Below, one piece after another: positions 1 through 7,041 of a stretch of DNA of 21,811 nucleotides. The stretch is taken from contig JBMOHS010000052.1 in NCBI GenBank assembly GCA_049317725.1, forward strand, positions 1 to 21,811, written 5' to 3'. The notes under the pieces are model-generated. The model was not told the origin of the DNA. It searched no databases and worked only from the letters and a program-made list of their open reading frames with translations. Made by a program: the position numbers and the translations under genes. Position 1 is the first letter of the stretch, and every line of letters begins with the position of its first letter. Source of the DNA: CAIOZW01 sp049317725 (GTDB lineage: Bacteria; Acidobacteriota; Blastocatellia; RBC074).

Positions 1-97
1 GACGGCCCCGACAAGATCGTCAAATTCTATTTTCGTCAAGAGGCGGACCTCCCCATGTTGGCTGCGAAAGCTACCCAAGGGCCGATTTCGATTTGTA

Positions 98-120
98 GGG
101 GCACCCCTTGTGGGTGCCCC
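98..120. repeat. REP-like palindrome, copy 1
   Basis: GGGGCACCC (98-106) and GGGTGCCCC (112-120) form a perfect 9-bp stem around the 5-nt loop CTTGT, preceded by TTTGTA. Short intergenic palindromes of the form GTAGGGGC...GCCCC are, from memory, frequent dispersed elements in several environmental bacterial phyla. Here the palindrome is embedded in a larger tandem unit. There is no T-tract, so it is not a convincing terminator. Confidence 0.7.
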
Positions 121-265
121 ATGTTTGCTGCTGTGGCCCCGTTGACCGGGGACGAGGGAAGGCACCCGGACGGCCCCGACAAGATCGTCAAATTCTATTT
201 TCGTCAAGAGGCGGACCTCCCCAAGTTGGCTGCGAAAGTTACCCAAGGGCCGATTTCGATTTGTA

Positions 266-288
266 GGGGCACCCCTTGTGGGTGCCCT
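266..288. repeat. REP-like palindrome, copy 2
   Basis: This is the second-unit copy of the palindrome at 98-120, exactly 168 bp further on. The arms are 266-274 and 280-288. The only change is a T at 288, which turns the terminal G-C pair into a G-U pair in RNA and leaves the structure intact. Confidence 0.7.
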
Positions 289-487
289 ATGTTTGCTGCT
301 GTGGCCCCGTTGACCGGGGACGAGGGAAGGCAGCCGGACGGCCCCGACAAGATCGTCAAATTCCATTTTCGTCGAGGAGGTGAGCCTCCGGCCCGCATGT
401 TGTTTTCCACTCACGATTCTGTCGCCCCAGTCTTACTGAAGGATCCGTTCCTCGACGAGGGCTGGAGGAACTTTCTCCCCATCTGGC

Positions 488-517
488 TTGACTCCCCGCG
501 CCCCTCCGGAGTAGTTT
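488..517 (+). promoter_or_regulatory. Possible promoter for the plus-strand sulfonate operon
   Basis: TTGACT (488-493) is a good -35 hexamer. Eighteen bases later TAGTTT (512-517) is a poor -10. It lies about 70 bp before the leader ORF and 140 bp before the first gene. It is the best sigma70-like match in 372-588, which otherwise holds no gene or convincing operator, only a small GGAGG-TGAG-CCTCC hairpin at 376-389. The real promoter could be different or upstream of the window. Confidence 0.3.
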
Positions 518-588
518 ACCGATAAAACACCAACAGCCGCGTCGGGCGGTACCTCCGGGCAGCGCGAAAGTCACGTGGAGGGAAGAGC

Positions 589-663
589 ATGAACCAACTG
601 GAAGAACTGAAAGAGAAGGAGCGGAGCCTCGGTCGACGGCGGAGAGAGGAGGCGGGATGGTGA
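589..663 (+). CDS. Possible 24-residue leader peptide overlapping the first operon gene
   Basis: ATG at 589 follows a strong GGAGG at seven bases. It opens a 24-codon frame encoding a charged peptide, MNQLEELKEKERSLGRRREE then AGW, which ends at TGA 661-663. That stop overlaps the next gene's start as ATGGTGA, the arrangement expected for translational coupling. The peptide resembles no family I know, and there is no run of one amino acid or attenuator-like hairpin pair. It may be a genuine small ORF or chance, because the next gene has its own AGGAGG site. Confidence 0.35.
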   Translation: MNQLEELKEKERSLGRRRREEAGW

Positions 664-1529
664 CACGGCGGGAGTTTTTGGGAGGGCTGGCGGTGGCCTC
701 AGCCGCTGGCTGGGGGGCGGGATGGGGACCGGCGGAGGTCAGGGTGGGATGTCAGACCAATGCGTGGGCGATCCGACCGGGAAAGTTCGAGGACCTCTTG
801 GAGGTCTTGGCCAAGCTGCGAGATCTGGGATACGCGGGGTATGAGACCGGGTTCCGGAACCTGCAGGGGCGGTTTGGGGAGGCGGCGACCGCGCGGCGGG
901 AGCTGGAGCGGTCCGGATTGAAGCTGCTGGGCGTGCACATCTTTCTTGAGCAGTATGACGAGCGGACGGCGATCGCGCCACGAGCAGAGATCGAGCGGGT
1001 GGCGGCAGGGGCAGCGGCCCTGGGAGCGGAGCGGCTGATCTTGAGTGGGCGTGGACTGCTTGCGGCGGGAAAGATCGAGGCGGAGGCACTGCGGTTGAAG
1101 GCGGAGGCGCTCAACGGGGCAGGGGAGTTCTGCCGGGCGCGGGGGATGCGGGTGGCCTATCACAACCACGGGCCGGAGATGGCGGAGGAGGGGCGCGAGA
1201 TGGAGGGGCTGATCCGCTTGACCGATCCGGCGCGCGTCGAGTTCCTGATGGATGGGGGATGGGCCTTTCGGGCGGGGCTGGATGTCCCAGCCTTCGTGCG
1301 TCGGCACCACCGGCGACTCGCCGGGATTCACCTTCGCGACTTCCGTGCGGGTGAGCAGGTGCCGTTAGGGCAGGGAGAGTTTCCGATTGCGCGACTTGGC
1401 GAGGTGGTGCGCGCGGTGGGTTGGAAGGGATGGGTGATCAACGAAGAGGAGCGGCTCAGCGGGGCCAAACCTGGTGAGGAGGCCGTGCGGCCCGCGCGTG
1501 AGACGGTGCGGCGCGTCTTTGGCCGCTAG
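657..1529 (+). CDS. TAT-exported TIM-barrel sugar isomerase/epimerase-like protein
   Basis: The protein has 290 residues and belongs to the xylose-isomerase-like TIM-barrel superfamily (AP endonuclease 2 fold), whose members isomerise or epimerise sugars using a bound divalent metal. The N-terminus TRREFLGG plus a short hydrophobic, Ala-rich stretch (residues 3-22) looks like a twin-arginine signal, so the folded protein is probably exported. Candidate metal and acid-base residues are H94, the HNHG group at 169-172, D199, H225 in GIHLRDF and E263/E264 near the C-terminus. The start is supported by AGGAGG a few bases upstream. It leads the operon and is separated by only 32 bp from the next exported oxidoreductase, a pairing common in soil bacteria. 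The substrate is unknown; the context suggests a sulfosugar or its glycoside, but nothing in the sequence proves it. Confidence 0.8.
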   Translation: MVTRREFLGGLAVASAAGWGAGWGPAEVRVGCQTNAWAIRPGKFEDLLEVLAKLRDLGYAGYETGFRNLQGRFGEAATARRELERSGLKLLGVHIFLEQYDERTAIAPRAEIERVAAGAAALGAERLILSGRGLLAAGKIEAEALRLKAEALNGAGEFCRARGMRVAYHNHGPEMAEEGREMEGLIRLTDPARVEFLMDGGWAFRAGLDVPAFVRRHHRRLAGIHLRDFRAGEQVPLGQGEFPIARLGEVVRAVGWKGWVINEEERLSGAKPGEEAVRPARETVRRVFGR

Positions 1530-1561
1530 GGGGCGAGTTGACTGGAACGGAGGGCAGGGGG

Positions 1562-2761
1562 ATGAATCGACGCGAATTTGTCGGACGAACGGGGGCGGGG
1601 GCCCTGACGGCTCTCTCCTACTCCCGAGTGGTCGGGGCCAACGACCGGGTGGGCATGGCACTGATCGGCAGTGGGCGACGGGGGCGGGAGGTGATGCGCG
1701 CCTTTGTCGCGACGGGTCGGGTCGAGTTGCGGTCGCTCTGTGACGTCTATGACGTGCAACGGGAGCGGGCGCGGTCGGCCCTCCTCTCAGCAGGCCAGTC
1801 GGTCCACGAGACGCAAGCCCATGAGGAGTCGATCGCGCGGTCCGGGGTCGACGCTGTCCTGATCGCCAGCCCAGACCATCTGCACCTTGGACAGACGCAG
1901 GCGGCGCTCGCCGCGGGACGGCACGTCTACCTCGAAAAGCCGACCTCCCACCGCTGGGAGGAGGCACCGGCCTTCCTCGAAGCGGTCCGCCGCAGCGGAA
2001 AGGTCTGCCAGACGGGGACACAGCAGCGCAGCGGGGGGCATTACCAGCGAGTCAAGGAGGAGATCTTCGGACGGGGACGCCTGGGAAAGGTCGTCTTCGC
2101 CCGGGCGACGTGGCACGACTTTCCCTGGCAGCGCCGCAAGATCGATCCGCAGCCCCGGCCCGCTGGCCTCGCCTGGGAGCGCTTTCTCGGGCCGGCGCGA
2201 CGGATCCCTTACGACTGGATCCGCTACGATTCGTGGCGCTACTTCCCAGAGTACGGCGGAGGGTTGCTGGCCGACATCTTGACCCACTGGGCCGATGTCG
2301 CGCAATGGATGTTGGACGACCCGCACCCTCTCGCGGCCGTTGCCGGGGGTGGGATCTATCAGTTGCGGGATGGCCGGGTCAATCCGGATACCGTCAACGC
2401 GATCATCGAGTATGGCGGGGGGAAGAATGGGCCGTGGAATTTGACCTTCGAGTCCTCGGTCCTCTCGATCCGTCACGAGCGGCCCGGGGTCTTCTTCCAA
2501 GGGACCGAAGGGACGCTTGAGCTGACCCGCGCGGGCTATCTCTTCCAGCCCAACCAGGGGAAGGCGGAAGAGGGCAAGGCGGAGGGGACCCTCGAAGCTG
2601 CCCACGTCCAGAATTTTCTCGACGCGATCGTCCGTGGAACCGCGCTCAGCGCGGGAATCGAGGCCGGCTTGGAGGCCTGCCGCCCGGTGCATCTCGCGCA
2701 CGCCGCCTTCTGGAAGCGGCGCCGGATGCAGATCGACCGGGACGCGCGTCGGATCTTTTGA
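1562..2761 (+). CDS. TAT-exported Gfo/Idh/MocA-family NAD(P)-dependent oxidoreductase, possible NAD-dependent glycosidase
   Basis: The protein has 399 residues. NRREFVGR at 2-9 followed by a short apolar segment is a TAT-type signal. A Rossmann domain follows with GSGRRG at 36-41, then the family's EKP motif at 125-127 (nicotinamide-site lysine K126) and the C-terminal alpha/beta domain with GGGLLADILTHWAD (232-245), where H242 is the likely catalytic base. The ATG at 1562 was preferred over an upstream TTG (1538) because it is preceded by GGAGGG and starts exactly at the signal. An exported enzyme cannot easily recycle free NADH, so a tightly bound cofactor used catalytically is likely, as in glucose-fructose oxidoreductase or the NAD-dependent glycosidases (GH109, and the sulfoquinovosidase family GH188). 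In this operon a sulfoquinovosidase role is attractive but inferred; a plain sugar dehydrogenase is the alternative. Confidence 0.85.
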   Translation: MNRREFVGRTGAGALTALSYSRVVGANDRVGMALIGSGRRGREVMRAFVATGRVELRSLCDVYDVQRERARSALLSAGQSVHETQAHEESIARSGVDAVLIASPDHLHLGQTQAALAAGRHVYLEKPTSHRWEEAPAFLEAVRRSGKVCQTGTQQRSGGHYQRVKEEIFGRGRLGKVVFARATWHDFPWQRRKIDPQPRPAGLAWERFLGPARRIPYDWIRYDSWRYFPEYGGGLLADILTHWADVAQWMLDDPHPLAAVAGGGIYQLRDGRVNPDTVNAIIEYGGGKNGPWNLTFESSVLSIRHERPGVFFQGTEGTLELTRAGYLFQPNQGKAEEGKAEGTLEAAHVQNFLDAIVRGTALSAGIEAGLEACRPVHLAHAAFWKRRRMQIDRDARRIF

Positions 2762-2865
2762 TCGGCAGCTCCATCACTCGGAAGGCTGGGACGCGGATGT
2801 CCCCGGTGTCATCACCAGAGACGTCCCTGCCCGGCAGGCAATTCAGCAGGAGGAGGGTAGAACAG

Positions 2866-3693
2866 ATGTCGACTTCAAAGACGCAATTGGCGATTCCGCC
2901 ACAATCGACTGCGGTACCGGTTCACGCCAGTGAGACGGTCAAACCCGGAACGCTCTTTTCGGCACAGGCAGAGAAGGTCAGCTACCGCCAGCATTTTGTC
3001 CCGGCGACCGCCCAACTTGAGTGGCTCAGTTGTGGGGAGTACACGCTTCCCGCGGGCACACGGAGCGGCTCAATCTGCCAAGCGGAAGAGGAGAGCCTCC
3101 TCTTCATGTGGAAGGGGGAGGTGACGGTCGAGGTCGAGGGGCAGTCCTTCGCGCTTGCTCCCTACGACACGCTCTACATTCCCCGCGGGGCCGCCTTCCG
3201 GATGGTCAACACGGGAGGGGAGCCCGCGCGGGTGATGCAGTGCTCGGCGACCGCCGAGCGGGTTCATCCGGTTCACCACTCCCGCTTTGCCGAGTATTCC
3301 CAACGGGAGGATCGGATTCGCCGGCTTCAGGGCAAGGACGTCTTCATGATGTTCGACGTCCCGGAAGCGGCCGACAAATTGATTGCCGGGTACACCTTCT
3401 TCCAGCCCTACCAGCGCTCTTGGCCTCCGCACAACCACACCGATCAGGAAGAGGTCTACATCTTCATCAAGGGGCACGGGGCCATGGAGGTCTACGAGTC
3501 GCCTGAGAAGCTCTGCTTTGTGACGAGTGTCGGTGAGGGGGATATGGTGACGATCCCGATGATGAACTACCATCCGGTCTTTTCCCAAGAGAGCCCTCTC
3601 GAATTCATCTGGTGCATTGCCGGCGCGCGCTACTGGGTTGGCGACAAGAACAAGGACTTCATGGCGGGCAAGGGCGACGCCATCACGACCTGA
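2866..3693 (+). CDS. KduI/IolB-family cupin sugar isomerase, candidate sulfoquinovose isomerase
   Basis: This is a 275-residue bicupin of the length typical of 5-deoxy-glucuronate isomerase (IolB) and 5-keto-4-deoxyuronate isomerase (KduI), which interconvert aldose and ketose forms with a bound metal. The C-terminal cupin shows the probable metal ligands H189 and H191 in PPHNH, E196 in QEEVYIF and H236 in NYHPVF. The N-terminal cupin (about 50-130) lacks such a set and is probably structural. The ATG at 2866 has AGGAGGAGGG eight bases upstream; the in-frame TTG at 2758 would add an unconserved leader. It is cytoplasmic, with no signal. About 104 bp without a gene separates it from the previous gene, holding only a small CCTGCC-C-GGCAGG palindrome (2826-2838). 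In context I propose aldose-ketose isomerisation of sulfoquinovose to 6-deoxy-6-sulfofructose, replacing the uronate substrate. Confidence 0.8.
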   Translation: MSTSKTQLAIPPQSTAVPVHASETVKPGTLFSAQAEKVSYRQHFVPATAQLEWLSCGEYTLPAGTRSGSICQAEEESLLFMWKGEVTVEVEGQSFALAPYDTLYIPRGAAFRMVNTGGEPARVMQCSATAERVHPVHHSRFAEYSQREDRIRRLQGKDVFMMFDVPEAADKLIAGYTFFQPYQRSWPPHNHTDQEEVYIFIKGHGAMEVYESPEKLCFVTSVGEGDMVTIPMMNYHPVFSQESPLEFIWCIAGARYWVGDKNKDFMAGKGDAITT

Positions 3694-3704
3694 GGCACCG
3701 CCTT

Positions 3705-5009
3705 ATGACACAGCCCGGGACAGATCCTCCGCAAGGCAGATCCTGGTGGCGTTGGCGGACCGACGGTTCGGTCCGCTGGACGATCCTCGCCCTGCTCTTT
3801 CTGGTGACGGTCATCAACTTCGTTGATCGGCTGACCCTCTCCTTTGTCGCCCCGATTCTGCGGGATACCTTCGATCTCTCGAACACGGACTACGGGGAGA
3901 TCGTCTCCTTCTTCGTCCTCGGGATGATGATCGGAGAGTTCCCGATGGGGTGGGTCATGGACCGCCGTGGGCCGCGCTTCGGCTTCTCGCTGGCCGTCAT
4001 CTGGTGGTCGATTGCCAACGGGCTCCACGCCCTGGCCCGGACGAAGTGGCAGTTCTCTTTCCTGCGCTTCTGGATGGGCACGGGCGAGTGCGGCAACTAC
4101 CCGGGTGGGGTCAAGGTGATCGGGCAGTGGTTTCCCCCGCGGGAACGGGCCCTGGCGATGGGGATCATGAACGCGGCCTCGCTGGTGGGAGGGATGATCA
4201 CCCCACCGTTGGTCGCCGGAATCGTCCTGCTGCTCAACTGGCAGGCAGCGTTTCTGCTGCCAAGTCTGCTGGGGATGCTCTGGGTGATCGTCTGGCGCCG
4301 TTTTTATACCGCCCCGGAGGCCCACCCGCGCATCACCCCAGAGGAGCTGGCCCTCATCCAATCCGAGCCGGATCCAGAGGGAGAGGTCCCGACACTGGGG
4401 CGGCTGCTCCGGTTGCCACAGACGTGGGGACTGATGCTCTGCCGCCTGCTGGTGGGGCCGGTCATTCAGTTCTACCTCTTCTGGTTGCCCGAGTACCTCT
4501 ACCGCACGCGCGGGTACACGATGGCGATGATCGGATTTCTGGCGATTCTGCCCCCGCTCTTCGGGGATGTCGGGAGTGTCGGCGGTGGCTGGCTGTCGGG
4601 GTGGCTGATGAAGCGAGGCGTGCCGGTTGGGCAGGCACGCCGCCTGGTCATGGGAGGCGGCGGTCTGCTCTGCGCGCTGAGCGTGATCGTCGTCACCGCG
4701 CAGAGCCCCTGGGTCTGGTGGGGGGCGATCTGCCTCGTCTACCTGGGCCACTACGCGCTCTCGGCCAACATGTTTGCGACGATCACCGACCTCTTTCCCA
4801 ACAAGGTCGCCTCGCGCGTGACGGCGCTGACGGGGGTGGCCGCCGGACTGAGCGGGTGGTACTTTCCGAGATTGACGGGACGACTGGTCGACCAGGTCTC
4901 GTATCAGCCTGTCTTTGTTCTGGCGGCGATCATGCCGCTCACCGGGGTCCTGCTCCTGCTCCTCTTGACGCGGACCCGGCGGAGTCGGGGGGTGGGGGAG
5001 GCAAGATGA
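3705..5009 (+). CDS. MFS transporter of the anion:cation symporter (hexuronate/galactonate-like) type
   Basis: This inner-membrane protein has 434 residues and about 12 hydrophobic segments. The loop after the second segment carries the major-facilitator signature GWVMDRRGPRFG, and the first segment (NFVDRLTLSFVAPIL) matches the ExuT/GudP/DgoT branch, which brings in small sugar-acid anions with protons. GTGECGNYPGGVKVI in the fourth segment is also typical of that branch. It begins 11 bp after the cupin with only a weak ribosome site, suggesting coupling, and its stop overlaps the next start as ATGA. A carrier for anionic sugars suits a sulfonated sugar such as sulfoquinovose, which has a permanent negative charge, but uronates cannot be excluded from sequence. 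Confidence 0.88.
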   Translation: MTQPGTDPPQGRSWWRWRTDGSVRWTILALLFLVTVINFVDRLTLSFVAPILRDTFDLSNTDYGEIVSFFVLGMMIGEFPMGWVMDRRGPRFGFSLAVIWWSIANGLHALARTKWQFSFLRFWMGTGECGNYPGGVKVIGQWFPPRERALAMGIMNAASLVGGMITPPLVAGIVLLLNWQAAFLLPSLLGMLWVIVWRRFYTAPEAHPRITPEELALIQSEPDPEGEVPTLGRLLRLPQTWGLMLCRLLVGPVIQFYLFWLPEYLYRTRGYTMAMIGFLAILPPLFGDVGSVGGGWLSGWLMKRGVPVGQARRLVMGGGGLLCALSVIVVTAQSPWVWWGAICLVYLGHYALSANMFATITDLFPNKVASRVTALTGVAAGLSGWYFPRLTGRLVDQVSYQPVFVLAAIMPLTGVLLLLLLTRTRRSRGVGEAR

Positions 5010-6013
5010 ACCACAGAAGACGTGGACTGCTCCTGCTGGCTGGGCTGCTCTGCGTGATGCCGCCGGCGCTGGCGCAGGTCAAGATCGAGAAGCGGGAGTT
5101 TGCTGGTTGGCCCAACAGCTACTGGGTTGGCAATGGGCGTCTCGAATTGGTGGTGACGAGCGATGTTGGGCCGCGGATCATCTCCCTGCGCCTGGGGGAA
5201 GGGCCGAATCTCTTCTCCGTTCGCGAGGATTTTGCCGGCCAGACGGGTGGCGAGGAGTGGCGGAACTACGGGGGGCACCGGCTCTGGCACGCGCCCGAAG
5301 AGAAGGTCCGGACCTATCAACCGGACAATGCCCCTGTCCAGGTGGAGACGCTGGCGGATGGCCTCCGCTTGACCGCTGCGGTGGAGGCCAAGACCGGGAT
5401 CCGCAAGTCGATCGAGATTAAGCTCGACCCAACGCAGCCGCGGGTGATGGTCCTTCACCGGCTGACCAATGCTGGGCTCTGGCCCGTGCGGCTGGCCCCG
5501 TGGGCGATCAGCGTCATGGCGCCGGGGGGCTTCGGCATCTCGCCGCTCCCGACGCGGTTCCACCCCGACCGGCTGCTCCCCAATCGGACTCTTGTGCTGT
5601 GGCCCTACACCGACCTGCGGGACGATCGCTACTATGTGGGGACGGACTCGGTGATGTTGCGCCATCGGGCTGGCATCGATCCGGCGCGCGAGCGGGCCAA
5701 GATTGGCGTGGCCAACGACGAGGGGTGGTGCGCCTATGCCCGGGAGGGGACTCTCTTCCTCAAGCGTTTCACCTTCGCCGAGGGGGCGATCTATCCTGAC
5801 CTGGGGGCCTCGGTCGAGCTCTTCACCAACAACCGGATGCTGGAGGTCGAGACGCTCGGTCCTTTCGTCGACTTGGCTCCCGGGGCGACGGTGACCCATC
5901 AGGAGGAGTGGGAGGTCTGGGACGGGATCCCGCTCCCGTTCGGCGATGAAGCGGCGATCCGGGCACGGCTGCTCCCGTTGGTGGAACGCGGCCGGGCCCG
6001 CGGCAATCGATGA
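5006..6013 (+). CDS. Secreted DUF4380-like protein, probable galactose-mutarotase fold
   Basis: The protein has 335 residues with a clear Sec signal: MNHRRR, a hydrophobic stretch at about 7-20 and an ALAQ cleavage site near residue 23. The mature part (GNGRLELVVTSDVGPRIISL, then NYGGHRLWHAPE) resembles the DUF4380 family, whose predicted fold is the beta-sandwich of aldose 1-epimerases. No function is established for the family to my knowledge. It overlaps the transporter gene by four bases (ATGA), so the two are translated together. Located outside the inner membrane beside a sugar importer, it could be a mutarotase or binding protein supplying the correct anomer; that is inference. Confidence 0.7.
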   Translation: MNHRRRGLLLLAGLLCVMPPALAQVKIEKREFAGWPNSYWVGNGRLELVVTSDVGPRIISLRLGEGPNLFSVREDFAGQTGGEEWRNYGGHRLWHAPEEKVRTYQPDNAPVQVETLADGLRLTAAVEAKTGIRKSIEIKLDPTQPRVMVLHRLTNAGLWPVRLAPWAISVMAPGGFGISPLPTRFHPDRLLPNRTLVLWPYTDLRDDRYYVGTDSVMLRHRAGIDPARERAKIGVANDEGWCAYAREGTLFLKRFTFAEGAIYPDLGASVELFTNNRMLEVETLGPFVDLAPGATVTHQEEWEVWDGIPLPFGDEAAIRARLLPLVERGRARGNR

Positions 6014-6030
6014 TCAAGAGGGGATGAAGG

Positions 6031-6996
6031 ATGGAGATTCTGATCAGTGAGGCGATGACAGGGCAGGCCCTCGATCGCTTGCGCGAGTCCTTTGCCGTGG
6101 CCTACGAGCCCGATCTCTGGCGTGACCCGGTTGGATTGCGCGAGCGGCTGGCCTCGGGAGTGCGCGCCCTCATCGTCCGCAACCAGACCCGGGTGACCCG
6201 CGAACTGCTCGCTGTCGCCGATCGTCTGGAGGTGATTGGACGGGCCGGTGTCGGACTGGAGAACATCGACCTTACAGCAGCGAGCGAGCGGGGCATTGTT
6301 GTTGCCTGGACGCCAGAGCAGAACGCCAATTCGGTGGCCGAACTGACGGTCGGGTTGATTCTCGCCCTTGCGCGTCATATTCCGGCGGCTGACCGGGATA
6401 CACGGGCGGGGAACTGGAACCGCCACCAGTTTACGGGCATCGAGATCCTCGGCAAGACACTCGGGGTGATCGGCCTCGGTCGGATCGGAGCGGCGACAGC
6501 GGCCAAGGCGCGTGCCCTCGGCATGGAGATCGTCGCCTATGACCCATTGCTCGACACGGACAGCCTGCGGGCCCTCGAACTCCGCGCCCGGATCGTGCCG
6601 CTGGAGGAGCTGCTGGCCGTCAGTGATGTCGTGACGTGCCACCTGCCGGCGACTCCGGCAACGATTGGCCTGCTCGATGCCGCGCGACTCTCGCTCCTCA
6701 AGCCGACGGCCTACCTGATCAACACCTCGCGGGGGACGGTTCTCGACGAAGGGGCCCTGGTTGACCTCCTCGCGCGAGGGGCGATTGCCGGTGCCGCGCT
6801 CGATGTGCGAGCCGAGGAGCCACCCGCGCCAAGCCCCTTGACGGCCCTCGACAATGTCATCCTCTTGCCCCACATTGCGGCCTTCACGACCGAGGGGCAA
6901 CGTCGGGTCGTCACCTCGATCTGCCGTGATGTCGCGGCTGTTCTGCGCGGAGAGCCCGCCCGCTTCTTCGCCAACTTCCCTCTACCACGACGATGA
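6031..6996 (+). CDS. D-2-hydroxyacid dehydrogenase family protein, candidate (S)-sulfolactate dehydrogenase (SlcC-like)
   Basis: This cytoplasmic protein has 321 residues, the length of short phosphoglycerate-dehydrogenase relatives without the ACT domain. The NAD-binding motif GLGRIG is at 148-153 and an acidic residue, D171, ends the second strand, favouring NAD over NADP. The catalytic triad is visible: R234 in NTSRG, E263 in AEEPP and H281 in LPHIA. A serine-biosynthesis SerA would normally stand alone, whereas this gene lies between a transporter block and a transaldolase in a catabolic operon. SlcC, the (S)-sulfolactate dehydrogenase described in sulfolactate degraders, belongs to this family, and with the Ldh2-type enzyme at the operon end it would invert (S)- to (R)-sulfolactate through sulfopyruvate. 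A glyoxylate or hydroxypyruvate reductase is the main alternative. Confidence 0.8.
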   Translation: MEILISEAMTGQALDRLRESFAVAYEPDLWRDPVGLRERLASGVRALIVRNQTRVTRELLAVADRLEVIGRAGVGLENIDLTAASERGIVVAWTPEQNANSVAELTVGLILALARHIPAADRDTRAGNWNRHQFTGIEILGKTLGVIGLGRIGAATAAKARALGMEIVAYDPLLDTDSLRALELRARIVPLEELLAVSDVVTCHLPATPATIGLLDAARLSLLKPTAYLINTSRGTVLDEGALVDLLARGAIAGAALDVRAEEPPAPSPLTALDNVILLPHIAAFTTEGQRRVVTSICRDVAAVLRGEPARFFANFPLPRR

Positions 6997-7013
6997 GGAC
7001 ACGACGATGAGGG
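6986..7013. repeat. 14-bp tandem duplication across the dehydrogenase stop codon
   Basis: CACGACGATGAGG plus one base occurs twice head to tail (6986-6999 and 7000-7013), matching at 13 of 14 bases. The first copy contains the stop codon of the upstream gene. The second forms a hairpin, GACGATG (7003-7009) with CATCGTC (7016-7022), in the short gap before the transaldolase. It looks like a recent local duplication; no function is evident. Confidence 0.7.
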
Positions 7014-7041
7014 CGCATCGTCCCTGCCTTGCGAGGACTGC

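Larger units (their letters stand above)
1..371. repeat. 168-bp tandem repeat array, 2.2 copies, cut by the window edge
   Basis: A unit beginning GACGGCCCCGACAAGATCGT starts at 1, 169 and 337, so the period is exactly 168 bp. Units 1 and 2 differ at only about four positions, and unit 3 stays similar for about 35 bp before diverging. Each unit holds a 9-bp GC hairpin (separate entries) and a smaller CCCCG-TTGAC-CGGGG hairpin. Because 168 is a multiple of three, one frame stays open from 55 to 525, but the unit-to-unit differences show no third-position bias, so I read the array as non-coding. It probably continues upstream of the window. No inverted ends or transposase are visible. Confidence 0.9.

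Noticed and set aside
98..120. Transcription terminator
   Set aside because: The hairpin has no T-tract on either strand and is repeated as part of a larger unit.
1..371. CRISPR array
   Set aside because: The units are 168 bp and repeat in full, with no alternation of short repeats and unique spacers.
2758..2865. Longer start for the cupin gene at a TTG
   Set aside because: The added 36 residues are basic and unconserved, and the ATG at 2866 has an excellent ribosome site.
3950..5005. N-terminal extension of the DUF4380 protein
   Set aside because: This part of the frame only overlaps the transporter out of phase; the signal peptide and the ATGA overlap place the real start at 5006.
6031..6996. 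Biosynthetic SerA (phosphoglycerate dehydrogenase)
   Set aside because: The ACT and intervening domains are missing, and the gene is buried in a catabolic operon.
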